From Bradyrhizobium sp. CER78 (GTDB lineage Bacteria; Pseudomonadota; Alphaproteobacteria; Rhizobiales; Xanthobacteraceae): 64,000 nt of DNA. Within the stretch, counting starts at the first letter, position 1, and each line of letters opens with the position of its first letter. Under the pieces are notes generated by a model. It did not search any database, was not told where the DNA came from, and saw nothing but the letters and a program-made list of their open reading frames with translations. The stretch is from NCBI RefSeq assembly GCF_029846235.1, contig NZ_JARVWP010000009.1, positions 124,001 to 188,000 on the forward strand, written 5' to 3'. The position numbers were made by a program, and so were the translations under genes. Positions 16,455-24,651 of the stretch are shown piece by piece.

Positions 16455-18725
16455 ATGTCAGGACATATCAGACGACACGCCGCCGGTGCGGCCTCACTCT
16501 TGTTCTGCGGGATGAACGGCGCCGCACTCGCGCAGACGACGGCGCCGACCACCACCCTTCCGGACGTCACGGTGACGGCGCCGCAGAGCCACGCCGCGCC
16601 ATCAGGGCCGAAAAAGCCGAAGACCCGCGTTGCCGCCGGCGGCGGCCACCGCGCGCGACGAACCGGCGCGGTCACGGCGACGCCCGAGTCTCCAGAACAG
16701 ACGCAGGCTCAGGCCGTAGCAAGCCAGAATACGCGGCTCGACCAGGCCCGCGCCGCCCTGCTCGCGCCGACCGGCGCCAACAGCTACCAGATGAGCCAGC
16801 AGTTCCTTCAGTCGCTGCCGCAGGGAACCAACACCACGCTGGACAAGGCGCTGCTACAGGCGCCAGGCGTCTCGCAGGACTCGGCGGCAAGCGGCGAACT
16901 GCACGTGCGCAACGAGCACGCCAACCTGCAATACCGCATCAACGGGATCATGCTGCCGGACGGCGTCGGCGCCTTCGGCCAGATCATCGACACCGGCATC
17001 GTCGGCAGCATGGCGCTGATCACCGGCGCGCTGCCCGCGCAATACGGCCTGCGCACCGCTGGCGTGCTCGACATCCAGACCAAGACCAACGCCTTCAACA
17101 ATTCCGGCAGCATCAGCGTCTATGGCGGCAGTCATGGCAACTTCACCACCAGCGTCGACTATGGCGGCACGGTCGGACAGACGCAGTACTACGTCTCCGG
17201 CCGCTATTTCGGCAGCGACGTCGGCATCGAGAACCCGACACCGGCCTACAACGCGATCCACGACCGGACCGATCAGGAGAAAGGCTTTGCCTATATCTCG
17301 ACGGCGATCGATCCGACCAGCCGGCTGACCTATATCGGCGGCGTCTCCAACGGCAACTACCAGATCCCAAACAATCCCGGGCAAACTCCGGCCTTCACCG
17401 CTTTCGGCGTCTCCAATTTCGACTCCGCGCTGCTCAATGAGCGGCAGCGGGAGTTCAACCAATTCAATGTCGTCGCCTACCAGAAGTCGGGCGACGGCTT
17501 CGACTACCAGGTCGCCTATTTCAACCGCTACAGCCAGCTGCACTTCATGCCCGATCCGATCGGCGATCTCGTGTTCAACGGGGTAGCTTCGGACGTGTAT
17601 CGCCAGAGCTTTGTCAACGGAATCCAGGAAGACACGTCCTACAGGCTGGGCTTCGCGCACACGCTGAAGTTCGGCATGTCGTTCAGCGCCGAGCGCTCGC
17701 TGGTCAATAATGGTTCGACCGTGCTGCCGCTCGACGATGCCGGCAACCCGATCGACGCACCATTCTCCGTGTTCGATTCCAACGCCAAGACCGGATATCT
17801 GTTCTCCACCTATATCGCCGACGAGTGGAAAATCACCAACCAGCTGACGCTCAACGCCGGGCTGCGCTTCGATCAGATGTGGCAATATGTCGACGCCAAC
17901 CAGCTGAGCCCCCGGGTCAGCCTGACCTGGAAGCCCGTCGAGGGCACGACCTTCCATGCCGGCTATGCGCGCAACTTCACGCCGCCCGAGCAGGTGCTGG
18001 CCGCCCCGACCAATCTTTCGCTGGTGCAGAACACGACGGCGCAGCCGGCGATCTCGACCAACGATCCCGTGCTGCCGGAGCGCTCGCACGTGTTCGACAT
18101 CGGCGTGACGCAGAAGGTCTATGCGATCCCAGGCCTCGAAGTCGGCATGGACGCCTACTACAAGATCGCGACCGACCTGCTCGACGACGGCCAGTTCGGC
18201 CAAGCCTACGTCCTGACCGCCTTCAACTATGCGAAAGGCACCAATGAAGGCGTCGAGCTGACGGCGAGATACGACCACGACAATCTGCACCTCTACGGCA
18301 ATGTCGCGATCGCAAGGCAGGTCGCTACCAACGTCGTGTCGAACCAGTATCTGTTTGATCCGGACAAACTGGCCTACATCGCCAACAATTACGTCAACAC
18401 CGATCATGCCCAGGCGGTGACCACATCGGTGGGCGGCTGGTATCAATGGCACGACACCAAGTTCAGCGCGTCGCTGATCTACGGCTCAGGCCTGCGCGAC
18501 GGCTTCGCCAACACCGGCACGGTGCCGCCCTATTCGCAGGTCAATGTCGGCGTCTCGCACGACTTCAACATCGTCGCGCCGAACAAGCCGACAACGCTGC
18601 GCCTCGACGTGGTCAACCTGTTCGACACCGTCTACCAGATCCGCGACGGCTCCGGCATCGGCGTATTCGCGGCGCAATACGGCCCGCGCCGCGGCGTCTA
18701 TGCCGGCATCACGCAGAAGTTCTGA
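16455..18725 (+). CDS. TonB-dependent outer-membrane receptor, second copy type
   Basis: This 756-residue receptor starts at ATG 16455 and has a signal peptide ending near ALAQ (residue 26). It has a TonB-box-like LPDVTVTAPQ, a basic linker, a plug domain from about residue 105 (QQFLQSLPQG to YGLRTAGVLDIQTK) and a barrel ending AGITQKF with the terminal Phe. The adjacent DUF2946-like gene suggests a metal or metal-complex substrate (inference). Its final bases recur at 19036-19076. Confidence 0.88.
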   Translation: MSGHIRRHAAGAASLLFCGMNGAALAQTTAPTTTLPDVTVTAPQSHAAPSGPKKPKTRVAAGGGHRARRTGAVTATPESPEQTQAQAVASQNTRLDQARAALLAPTGANSYQMSQQFLQSLPQGTNTTLDKALLQAPGVSQDSAASGELHVRNEHANLQYRINGIMLPDGVGAFGQIIDTGIVGSMALITGALPAQYGLRTAGVLDIQTKTNAFNNSGSISVYGGSHGNFTTSVDYGGTVGQTQYYVSGRYFGSDVGIENPTPAYNAIHDRTDQEKGFAYISTAIDPTSRLTYIGGVSNGNYQIPNNPGQTPAFTAFGVSNFDSALLNERQREFNQFNVVAYQKSGDGFDYQVAYFNRYSQLHFMPDPIGDLVFNGVASDVYRQSFVNGIQEDTSYRLGFAHTLKFGMSFSAERSLVNNGSTVLPLDDAGNPIDAPFSVFDSNAKTGYLFSTYIADEWKITNQLTLNAGLRFDQMWQYVDANQLSPRVSLTWKPVEGTTFHAGYARNFTPPEQVLAAPTNLSLVQNTTAQPAISTNDPVLPERSHVFDIGVTQKVYAIPGLEVGMDAYYKIATDLLDDGQFGQAYVLTAFNYAKGTNEGVELTARYDHDNLHLYGNVAIARQVATNVVSNQYLFDPDKLAYIANNYVNTDHAQAVTTSVGGWYQWHDTKFSASLIYGSGLRDGFANTGTVPPYSQVNVGVSHDFNIVAPNKPTTLRLDVVNLFDTVYQIRDGSGIGVFAAQYGPRRGVYAGITQKF

Positions 18726-18754
18726 CGCGGCCGACCACCGAGCGGGCGGTACGT

Positions 18755-18776
18755 GGAGCACTGAAAGTATTGCTCC
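18755..18776 (+). terminator. Small inverted repeat after the second TonB receptor
   Basis: GGAGCA and TGCTCC are separated by ten bases and lie 30 bases past the receptor stop, followed at a distance by a short T-rich stretch. The stem is only 6 bp, so this is a weak terminator candidate. Confidence 0.3.
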
Positions 18777-18881
18777 GAGATCAATCTTTCTATTGTACCG
18801 ATCAATGTGCCTGACCATATCTGGTTCATCGAACACGTTGCACCGGGTAAGCCCGTTGCAAGCCGCATGGAGACAACTGAA

Positions 18882-19034
18882 ATGGAGATCAATTATCTCG
18901 ATACGTTCCTGGCATTCCTCGGAATGACCTTCGGACTGGTCTCGGTGCTGCCCGGCCTGTTTTTCCAGCCCAAGGCCGAGGTGAAGCGCGCGACAAGGAC
19001 GGGCTCAAGCCGCGCCGCCAACAGCAGGCGATGA
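18882..19034 (+). CDS. Possible 50-residue membrane miniprotein
   Basis: This is a short open frame starting MEINYLDTFLAFLGMTFGL. A single hydrophobic helix (residues about 5-27) is followed by a basic Arg/Lys/Ser tail, as in small membrane proteins. GGAG lies about 9 bases before the ATG; an ATG at 18867 is an alternative. It sits between the second TonB receptor and a remnant of a receptor 3' end, so it may instead be chance or degenerate sequence. Confidence 0.3.
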   Translation: MEINYLDTFLAFLGMTFGLVSVLPGLFFQPKAEVKRATRTGSSRAANSRR

Positions 19035-19035
19035 C

Positions 19036-19076
19036 GCGCCGCGGCCGCCAGGCCGGCATCACGCAGAAGCTCTAGC
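19036..19076 (+). pseudogene. Remnant of a TonB receptor 3' end
   Basis: These bases read RRGRQAGITQKL-stop and match the end of the receptor at 18725 (RRGVYAGITQKF-stop). An 18-base run, GCCGGCATCACGCAGAAG, is identical in both. The remnant ends inside the 3' end of the convergent LysR gene. No further receptor sequence is visible upstream of it. Confidence 0.65.
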
Positions 19077-20004
19077 CCGCCACAAGCAGCTTCTCCTTCA
19101 ACAGTGCCGTCAGCCAATCGGCAAACACCTGCAGCCGCCGCGACAGATGCTGGCGGTGCGGATAGAGCAAGGTCATCGGCATCGGCATGGCGCGGTGCTG
19201 CGGCATCACCTCGACGAGGTCGCCGGCATCGAGGTGCCGCCTCACGTCATAGGCGGGAATCTGAATCAGGCCGAGGCCGGCAAGGCAGCACGCGATATAG
19301 GCCTCGGCGCTGTTGACGGTGACGCGACCGCGCATTGCGATGCTGCGTGCCGCGCCCTGCTCGCGCCATTCCCACGCCTCGATCCGTCCCGTGGATGGCG
19401 AGGCGTAGTTGACCGCCCAATGCGCGGCGAGATCATCCGGCGTCTGCGGCGTGCCGTGGCGCGCGAGATATCCCGCGCTCGCGACGTTGATCAGCGTGAG
19501 GTTGCCGAGCGGCCGCGCGATCAGACCGGAATCGCCGAGCGGGCCGACGCGCACCACGCAATCGGCGGAGTCCTCGATCAAATTGATGGCGCGATCGGTG
19601 ACGCCGAGATCGATGTCGATCTGCGGATAGCGATCGAGGAAGGCCGGCAGCGCCGGCGCGATGATCAGGCGTCCGATCCGCCCGGGCACGTCGACCCTGA
19701 GCCGGCCCGACGGTTCGGCGGCGGTATGGCGGAACAGGGTCTCGGCTTCCTCGACGTCGGCAACGACGCGCAAGCACCGTTCGTAGAACGCCGCGCCATC
19801 ATGCGTCGGTGACACTTTTCGTGTCGTGCGATGCAGCAGCCGGGCGCCGACGCGCTGCTCCAGTTCCGCGACGGCTGACGAGACCGACGAGCGCGGCAGC
19901 CCCAGCGTGTCCGCCGCCCGGGTAAAGCTCGCGCATTCGACGACGCGCGCGAAGATGCGGAAGAGATCGATGCGGTCCAAGATCGGGCCCCGATTGTTCG
20001 CCAT
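19072..20004 (-). CDS. LysR-family transcriptional regulator
   Basis: This 310-residue regulator has an N-terminal winged helix-turn-helix (IDLFRIFARVVECASFTRAA, then LGLPRSSVSSAVAELEQRVG) and an effector domain from about residue 95. It resembles the AaeR/DmlR-type LysR group, in which members often repress or activate a neighbouring oxidoreductase gene. It is divergent from the SDR at 20117. The ATG at 20004 is preferred over an upstream TTG. A 7-bp-arm inverted repeat directly abuts this start. Confidence 0.9.
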   Translation of the reverse strand: MANNRGPILDRIDLFRIFARVVECASFTRAADTLGLPRSSVSSAVAELEQRVGARLLHRTTRKVSPTHDGAAFYERCLRVVADVEEAETLFRHTAAEPSGRLRVDVPGRIGRLIIAPALPAFLDRYPQIDIDLGVTDRAINLIEDSADCVVRVGPLGDSGLIARPLGNLTLINVASAGYLARHGTPQTPDDLAAHWAVNYASPSTGRIEAWEWREQGAARSIAMRGRVTVNSAEAYIACCLAGLGLIQIPAYDVRRHLDAGDLVEVMPQHRAMPMPMTLLYPHRQHLSRRLQVFADWLTALLKEKLLVAG

Positions 20005-20025
20005 TTCTGACAAGTGACGTCAGAA
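20005..20025. promoter_or_regulatory. Candidate LysR operator in the LysR/SDR divergent region
   Basis: TTCTGAC and GTCAGAA form perfect 7-bp inverted arms separated by 7 bases, immediately upstream of the LysR start codon. Position and symmetry suit autoregulation and control of the divergent SDR gene. No binding data; inferred from sequence only. Confidence 0.45.
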
Positions 20026-20116
20026 TGCACGGCTTTATCGGCAAATCCTAGACGATATCGTTGCCTCCAGAAAGCGGCCGCAGGGCGTGGCCGCAAGATC
20101 TGGAGCAGCCAACGCC

Positions 20117-20890
20117 ATGACCGACCACAGCATCAACGACAAGACCGTCATCATCGCCGGCGGCGCCAAGAATCTCGGCGGCCTGATCGCGCGCGATCTC
20201 GCGGCCCACGGCGCGAAGGCGGTCGCGATCCATTACAACAGCGCCGCCACCAAGGCCGATGCCGACGCGACCGTCGCTGCGATCAAGGCTGCCGGCGCCA
20301 ACGCGGTCGCCTTGCAGGCCAACCTCACGACAGCGGGCGCGATGGAGAAGCTGTTCACTGATGCCGTCGCCGCGATCGGCCGTCCCGACATCGCGATCAA
20401 CACCGTCGGCAAGGTGTTGAAGAAGCCGATGGTCGAGATCTCGGAGGCGGAATACGACGCGATGAGCGCGGTCAACGCCAAGTCCGCGTTCTTCTTCCTC
20501 AAGGAAGCCGGCCGTCACGTGAACGACAACGGCAAGATATGCACGCTGGTGACGTCGCTGCTCGGCGCCTACACGCCGTTCTACGCCGCCTATGCCGGCA
20601 CCAAGGCGCCAGTCGAGCATTTCACCCGCGCGGCCTCGAAGGAATTCGGCGCACGCGGCATCTCGGTCACTGCGATCGGCCCCGGCCCGATGGACACGCC
20701 GTTCTTCTATCCGGCCGAAGGCGCCGACGCGGTCGCCTATCACAAATCGGCAGCGGCGCTGTCCGGCTTGTCGAGGACCGGCCTCACCGACATCAAGGAT
20801 ATCGTGCCCTGGATTCGCCTGCTGGTGTCGGAGGGCTGGTGGATGACCGGCCAGACCATCCTCGTCAACGGCGGCTACACGACGAAGTGA
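20117..20890 (+). CDS. Short-chain dehydrogenase/reductase (SDR)
   Basis: This 257-residue cytoplasmic oxidoreductase has an N-terminal nucleotide-binding motif (IIAGGAKNLGG), an INTVGK segment in place of NNAG, Ser147, and Tyr159/Lys163 in YAGTK. The C-terminal WWMTGQTILVNGGYTTK is family-typical. It is divergently paired with a LysR regulator that probably controls it. The start at ATG 20117 gives normal length; longer in-frame starts lack support. Substrate unknown. Confidence 0.87.
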   Translation: MTDHSINDKTVIIAGGAKNLGGLIARDLAAHGAKAVAIHYNSAATKADADATVAAIKAAGANAVALQANLTTAGAMEKLFTDAVAAIGRPDIAINTVGKVLKKPMVEISEAEYDAMSAVNAKSAFFFLKEAGRHVNDNGKICTLVTSLLGAYTPFYAAYAGTKAPVEHFTRAASKEFGARGISVTAIGPGPMDTPFFYPAEGADAVAYHKSAAALSGLSRTGLTDIKDIVPWIRLLVSEGWWMTGQTILVNGGYTTK

Positions 20891-20936
20891 ACTGCTGCCG
20901 TTCCCTGCAGCGGCCCCTCGCGCGTGCCTCCTTGCT

Positions 20937-20963
20937 GCGGCGCCCTCGCAAAGGGGGCGCCGC
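20937..20963 (+). terminator. Stem-loop after the SDR gene
   Basis: GCGGCGCCC and GGGCGCCGC form a perfect 9-bp stem around a 9-base loop, 47 bases after the SDR stop. No T-run follows. It is a plausible terminator or mRNA 3' stabiliser. Confidence 0.5.
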
Positions 20964-21129
20964 AACGCCTTGAAGCAGCGCGCAACGCGCGCCGTCCTGG
21001 CTTGTTCGCACCGTGCACGATGCTCCATTTGTTACAGCCGCAACAGGCCGATGACGGAATTTGACCACCACTTTGGCCGGCGATATCCTTCGAGCGCTGG
21101 GGCCTTGTGACATTCTATTCGAGGCGCGC

Positions 21130-22065
21130 ATGGAATGGTCGACCAGGCCGGCCCGTCCGGATCAACCCTTCGGCAGTTGGGCGGACGACTTGGCCGCTGC
21201 TTTCGTGCGATTGGAGCCGCGCAGGATTGCAGAGGATTCCTTTGCAGGCGCGATCTCCAAGGTCGACGCCGCTCCGCTCCAGATATCGCTGGTCACGGCG
21301 AGCGGACACACCGTGCACCGGCTCGCGTCGCACATCGCTTCAAGCACGGATGACCTTTGCTTCGTCAACCTCCAGCTCGAGGGGCTGGGACGCACCTCGC
21401 AGCGCGGCCATGAGCAGATCAGCGCGCCCGGCGATCTCGCGATCGCGGATACGACCCAGCCGTTCGAGATCGCCCACCGCCACGCCTTCAAGCTTTTTTG
21501 CTTTGCCGTGCCGCGCCGTCTGTTGCCGGACGCGCTGTTCGATCACCCGCAGCTCTGCCTGTCCGCGACAGAAACCGGCCGCGCGCTGTCCCGGACGCTG
21601 GCGAGCTACGCCGAGCTCTGCCTGAGTGGCGGTCAACATGCAGAAACCTCCGCGCTGATCGGCGCGCACGTCGCCGAGCTGATTGCCCATGCGCCGGATA
21701 TCCTCGCCGACCTGCCGGCGGAGCACGTGCATACGCCTGTGCTTTTGTCGATGATGCTTGAGCATATCGCCCGTCACAGCGATGCTCCCGAACTCAACGC
21801 TCGGGTGCTGGCCACCAGGTTCCGCTGCTCCGAGCGCTACGTGCATCGCCTGTTTGAGACCACCGGCCGTTCCGTGGGCGAACAAGTCAACGAGGAGCGG
21901 ATTGCCGCGTGCACGCGCGCGCTGCTCGATCGCAACTCTGCTCACAAGACCATTGCCGAGATTGCCTTCACCGCCGGGTTCCGCGACATCTCGCATTTCA
22001 ACCGTCTGTTCAAGCGCCGCACCGGCCTCGCTCCGCGCGAGTTTCGCCGCGCCGCCGCGAATTGA
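21130..22065 (+). CDS. AraC-family regulator with AraC-binding-like N-terminal domain
   Basis: This 311-residue protein has an N-terminal sensor domain of the AraC_binding_2 type (roughly residues 20-190). Two C-terminal helix-turn-helix motifs follow (residues about 220-310; RVLATRFRCSERYVHRLFE and KTIAEIAFTAGFRDISHFNR). The ending RRTGLAPREFRR is the AraC signature. It precedes, on the same strand, an acyl-CoA dehydrogenase and an SDR, which it probably controls. ATG 21130 is used; a TTG further upstream is possible. Confidence 0.88.
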   Translation: MEWSTRPARPDQPFGSWADDLAAAFVRLEPRRIAEDSFAGAISKVDAAPLQISLVTASGHTVHRLASHIASSTDDLCFVNLQLEGLGRTSQRGHEQISAPGDLAIADTTQPFEIAHRHAFKLFCFAVPRRLLPDALFDHPQLCLSATETGRALSRTLASYAELCLSGGQHAETSALIGAHVAELIAHAPDILADLPAEHVHTPVLLSMMLEHIARHSDAPELNARVLATRFRCSERYVHRLFETTGRSVGEQVNEERIAACTRALLDRNSAHKTIAEIAFTAGFRDISHFNRLFKRRTGLAPREFRRAAAN

Positions 22066-22183
22066 AGCGCGACGAGACCAGGTTCACTCCACGCCAAGGA
22101 TTCGGGCGCTGCCGTCCAAGATTTCCTGGTCGCGCCAAGCTAGCGATAGCCAAGCGGCCGACACGGAGCCGGAGGGCATTGGC

Positions 22184-23428
22184 ATGGCGATCGATTTCAC
22201 GCTCACGGCGCAGCAACGCGAGCTGCAACTGGCCTCCCGCAAATTTGCCAGAGAGGTACTGGCCGAGGCCCGGGCGGCCGAGTTGCTGGCGACGCCGGAG
22301 CAGCGCTTTCTCGCGACCAGGCCGACCTACGAGGCGATGGTCGCGGCCGGCTATTTGCGCAAGTGCATTCCGACACCGGCAGGCGGCGACAATGCCGGAA
22401 TGATCGACATGGCGATCCTGGCCGAGGAATTCTACAGCGTGAATCCGAGCGTGACCCTCACCATGCTCGGCACCGTGCTCGGCCTGCTGCCGCTTCTGCT
22501 CGGCGGCACGCCGGACCAATGCAAGCGGCTGCTGGCGCCGTTCCTGAAGACCAGTGGCGCGCCGCTGGCCGCCTTCGGTTCCAGCGAACCGGGCGGCAGC
22601 GCCAACGCCGCCGCGCCGCCGCCCGGCGAGGGCGTCCGCACGACTGCCCGGCGCGAGGGCGACAATTGGGTAATCAACGGCCGCAAGAAATGGGTGTCCT
22701 CGGCCACGGGCTGGAATCGCGAGGGCGCCGATCTGCTGACCATCGTATGCCGAACCGATCCGGCGGCGGCGCCCGACTCGGCGATCTCGATCATCGCCGT
22801 GGAAGGACCGGTGGCCGGGCTGGTATTCGAACGCGCGATCGACAGCATCGGTCATCGGGCGCATCTCGTCCCGCAGTTTGGCCTTCAGAACGTCATGGCG
22901 CCGCACCACAATCTACTCGGACAACAGGGTGCCGGCCTCGCGCTCACCGCGGCGGCATTCACCGGCACCGCGGCACTCGTCGGCATCTTCGGCGTCGCGC
23001 TGATGCGTGCGGCCTTCGCGTTCGCGCTCGATTTTGCTCGCACTGAAAAGCGCGGCGGCGTCCATCCGATCATCGAGCATCAGGCGGTCGGATACGCGCT
23101 GGCCGATGCCAAGACCACGATCGAGGCGGCGCGTTATCTCAGCTGGCGCGCCTGCCACGCTCTCGACACCCAGTCGCCGGCAGCCGAGGAACTGGCGGTG
23201 CAGGCCAAGATCTTCGGCTCCGAGGCCGCCGTCAGCGTCATCACCGGTCTGATGCGGGTGGTCGGGATCGACAGCTACGATCATGAGACGCCATTTGGCG
23301 GCTTGCTCCAGGACGCGCTCGCACTGCCGATCTTCGACGGTGGCAATCTGGGCATCCGGCGGCGGCAATTGCACACGATGTTCAAGAGCCGCGACTACAG
23401 CCCGCTTGCTGCAAGCGGGGCGGCTTAG
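22184..23428 (+). CDS. Acyl-CoA dehydrogenase family flavoprotein
   Basis: This 414-residue FAD enzyme has the family layout: an N-terminal helical domain (residues 1-115), a middle beta domain (AAFGSSEPGGSANA, then NGRKKWVSSATGW) and a C-terminal helical bundle ending with the VVGIDSYDHETPFGGLLQDA region. A GGAGGG ribosome binding site precedes ATG 22184; the frame also runs on upstream without family similarity. It forms an operon with the SDR 25 bases downstream, behind an AraC regulator. Substrate unknown, possibly a non-classical acyl-CoA or free substrate. Confidence 0.85.
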   Translation: MAIDFTLTAQQRELQLASRKFAREVLAEARAAELLATPEQRFLATRPTYEAMVAAGYLRKCIPTPAGGDNAGMIDMAILAEEFYSVNPSVTLTMLGTVLGLLPLLLGGTPDQCKRLLAPFLKTSGAPLAAFGSSEPGGSANAAAPPPGEGVRTTARREGDNWVINGRKKWVSSATGWNREGADLLTIVCRTDPAAAPDSAISIIAVEGPVAGLVFERAIDSIGHRAHLVPQFGLQNVMAPHHNLLGQQGAGLALTAAAFTGTAALVGIFGVALMRAAFAFALDFARTEKRGGVHPIIEHQAVGYALADAKTTIEAARYLSWRACHALDTQSPAAEELAVQAKIFGSEAAVSVITGLMRVVGIDSYDHETPFGGLLQDALALPIFDGGNLGIRRRQLHTMFKSRDYSPLAASGAA

Positions 23429-23453
23429 CGCGAAATCTTGAAGGAGTTGAATC

Positions 23454-24173
23454 ATGAGCACCGAGCGGAAAGTGGCAATCGTCACCGGCGCATCGCAGGG
23501 GATCGGCGCCGGCATCGTTCAGGCCTTCAGGGATCGCAATTGCCGGGTCGTTGCGACATCCCGTACGATCAAGCCGTCCGCCGATGCGGATATCGTCACG
23601 GTGGCGGGTGACGTCGGCGCAGCAGGGACGGCGGAGGCCGTGTTCAAGGCGGCGCTGGAACGTTTCGGCCGCGTCGACACACTGGTCAACAACGCCGGAC
23701 TATTCATGGCGAAGCCCTTTACGGCCTACTCACAGGACGACTACGACACCTACATCTCGACCAACGTGACCGGCTTTTTCCACATGACCCGGCGCGCGCT
23801 CGAACTGATGAGCAAGCAGGGCCACGGTCACGTCGTCACGATCACGACAAGTCTCGTCGACCAGCCGATGAGCAGCGTTCCGGCCGCCCTCACCTCGCTG
23901 ACGAAGGGGGCCTTGAGCGCCGCGACCCGTGCACTCGCGATCGAATATGCGAGGACCGGAATCCGCGTCAACGCGGTGTCGCCGGGAATCATCAAAACCC
24001 CGATGCACCCGCCCGAGGCGCATCAGGCAATGGCGGCCCTGCATCCGGTCGGCCGAATGGGAGACGTATCCGACATCGTCGATGCGGTGCTTTACCTCGA
24101 TGGCGCAGGATTTGTGACCGGAGAAGTGCTCCACGTCGACGGCGGACAGGCGGCCGGCCACCATATGCCCTAA
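23454..24173 (+). CDS. SDR-family protein lacking the catalytic tyrosine
   Basis: This 239-residue protein has an intact cofactor motif TGASQGIG (residues 11-18), NNAG (79-82) and Ser133, but the Y-x-x-x-K position reads Thr147-Ser-Leu-Thr-Lys151, so the usual proton-donor Tyr is missing. It may use another residue, bind cofactor without classical catalysis, or belong to an SDR subgroup with a TSLTKG-type loop. An AAGGAG ribosome binding site lies before the ATG. It is the last gene of the acyl-CoA dehydrogenase operon. Confidence 0.85.
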   Translation: MSTERKVAIVTGASQGIGAGIVQAFRDRNCRVVATSRTIKPSADADIVTVAGDVGAAGTAEAVFKAALERFGRVDTLVNNAGLFMAKPFTAYSQDDYDTYISTNVTGFFHMTRRALELMSKQGHGHVVTITTSLVDQPMSSVPAALTSLTKGALSAATRALAIEYARTGIRVNAVSPGIIKTPMHPPEAHQAMAALHPVGRMGDVSDIVDAVLYLDGAGFVTGEVLHVDGGQAAGHHMP

Positions 24174-24651
24174 GTCCGCGCTCGCCCCATGCCACTGAAT
24201 TTGCCCGACGGCGCAAGCCGTCGCGTCGACAAAAAAGAACAGAGCTCGGACAGATCTTGTCGCGAGAGCGCTTATCCATGACCACCGGCCGTGCAACATA
24301 CTCGGTGTCGTCCCTGCGAAAGCAGGGACCCATAACCACGATTGGCTATCGTTAAACGATGCCGGAACGACGAGTCCCTTCCACAACATCGGCTGCGGAG
24401 TATGGGTCCCTGCTTTCGCGGGGATGACATCGAGAATGCATCCGCTAGCCCTCCGCACCGAGAGAACTCTGCGACATTGCGTCGCGAAACTCGTTGCGGC
24501 GCAACAATCAAAATGAGACTGCCCGTTAAGCACCCACGCACCGACGACATCCGCGCCGCGCCTCCCTTCGGCTAGCTTTGCCGGCAACAACCGGACGCCC
24601 ATCAGCCTTCTCGCCATGTGGACGCCGGCGACAACACAGAGGGAGGAAGCG
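24174..24651. other. Intergenic region with a repeat element and the promoter of the binding-protein gene
   Basis: This 478-base gap holds the family B element at 24307-24428. The last 200 bases contain an AT-richer stretch (around 24500-24530) that could include the promoter of the binding-protein gene. A strong GGGAGGAAG ribosome binding site lies at about 24640-24648. I see no further gene. Confidence 0.5.
24307..24428. repeat. Inverted-repeat intergenic element, family B (copy 1)
   Basis: Its ends are inverted complements: GTCGTCCCTGCGAAAGCAGG then GACCCATA at the left, TATGGGTCCCTGCTTTCGC then GGGGATGAC at the right. A second member with a related sequence lies at 46904-47025. Non-coding, capable of a long hairpin. 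Confidence 0.85.
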
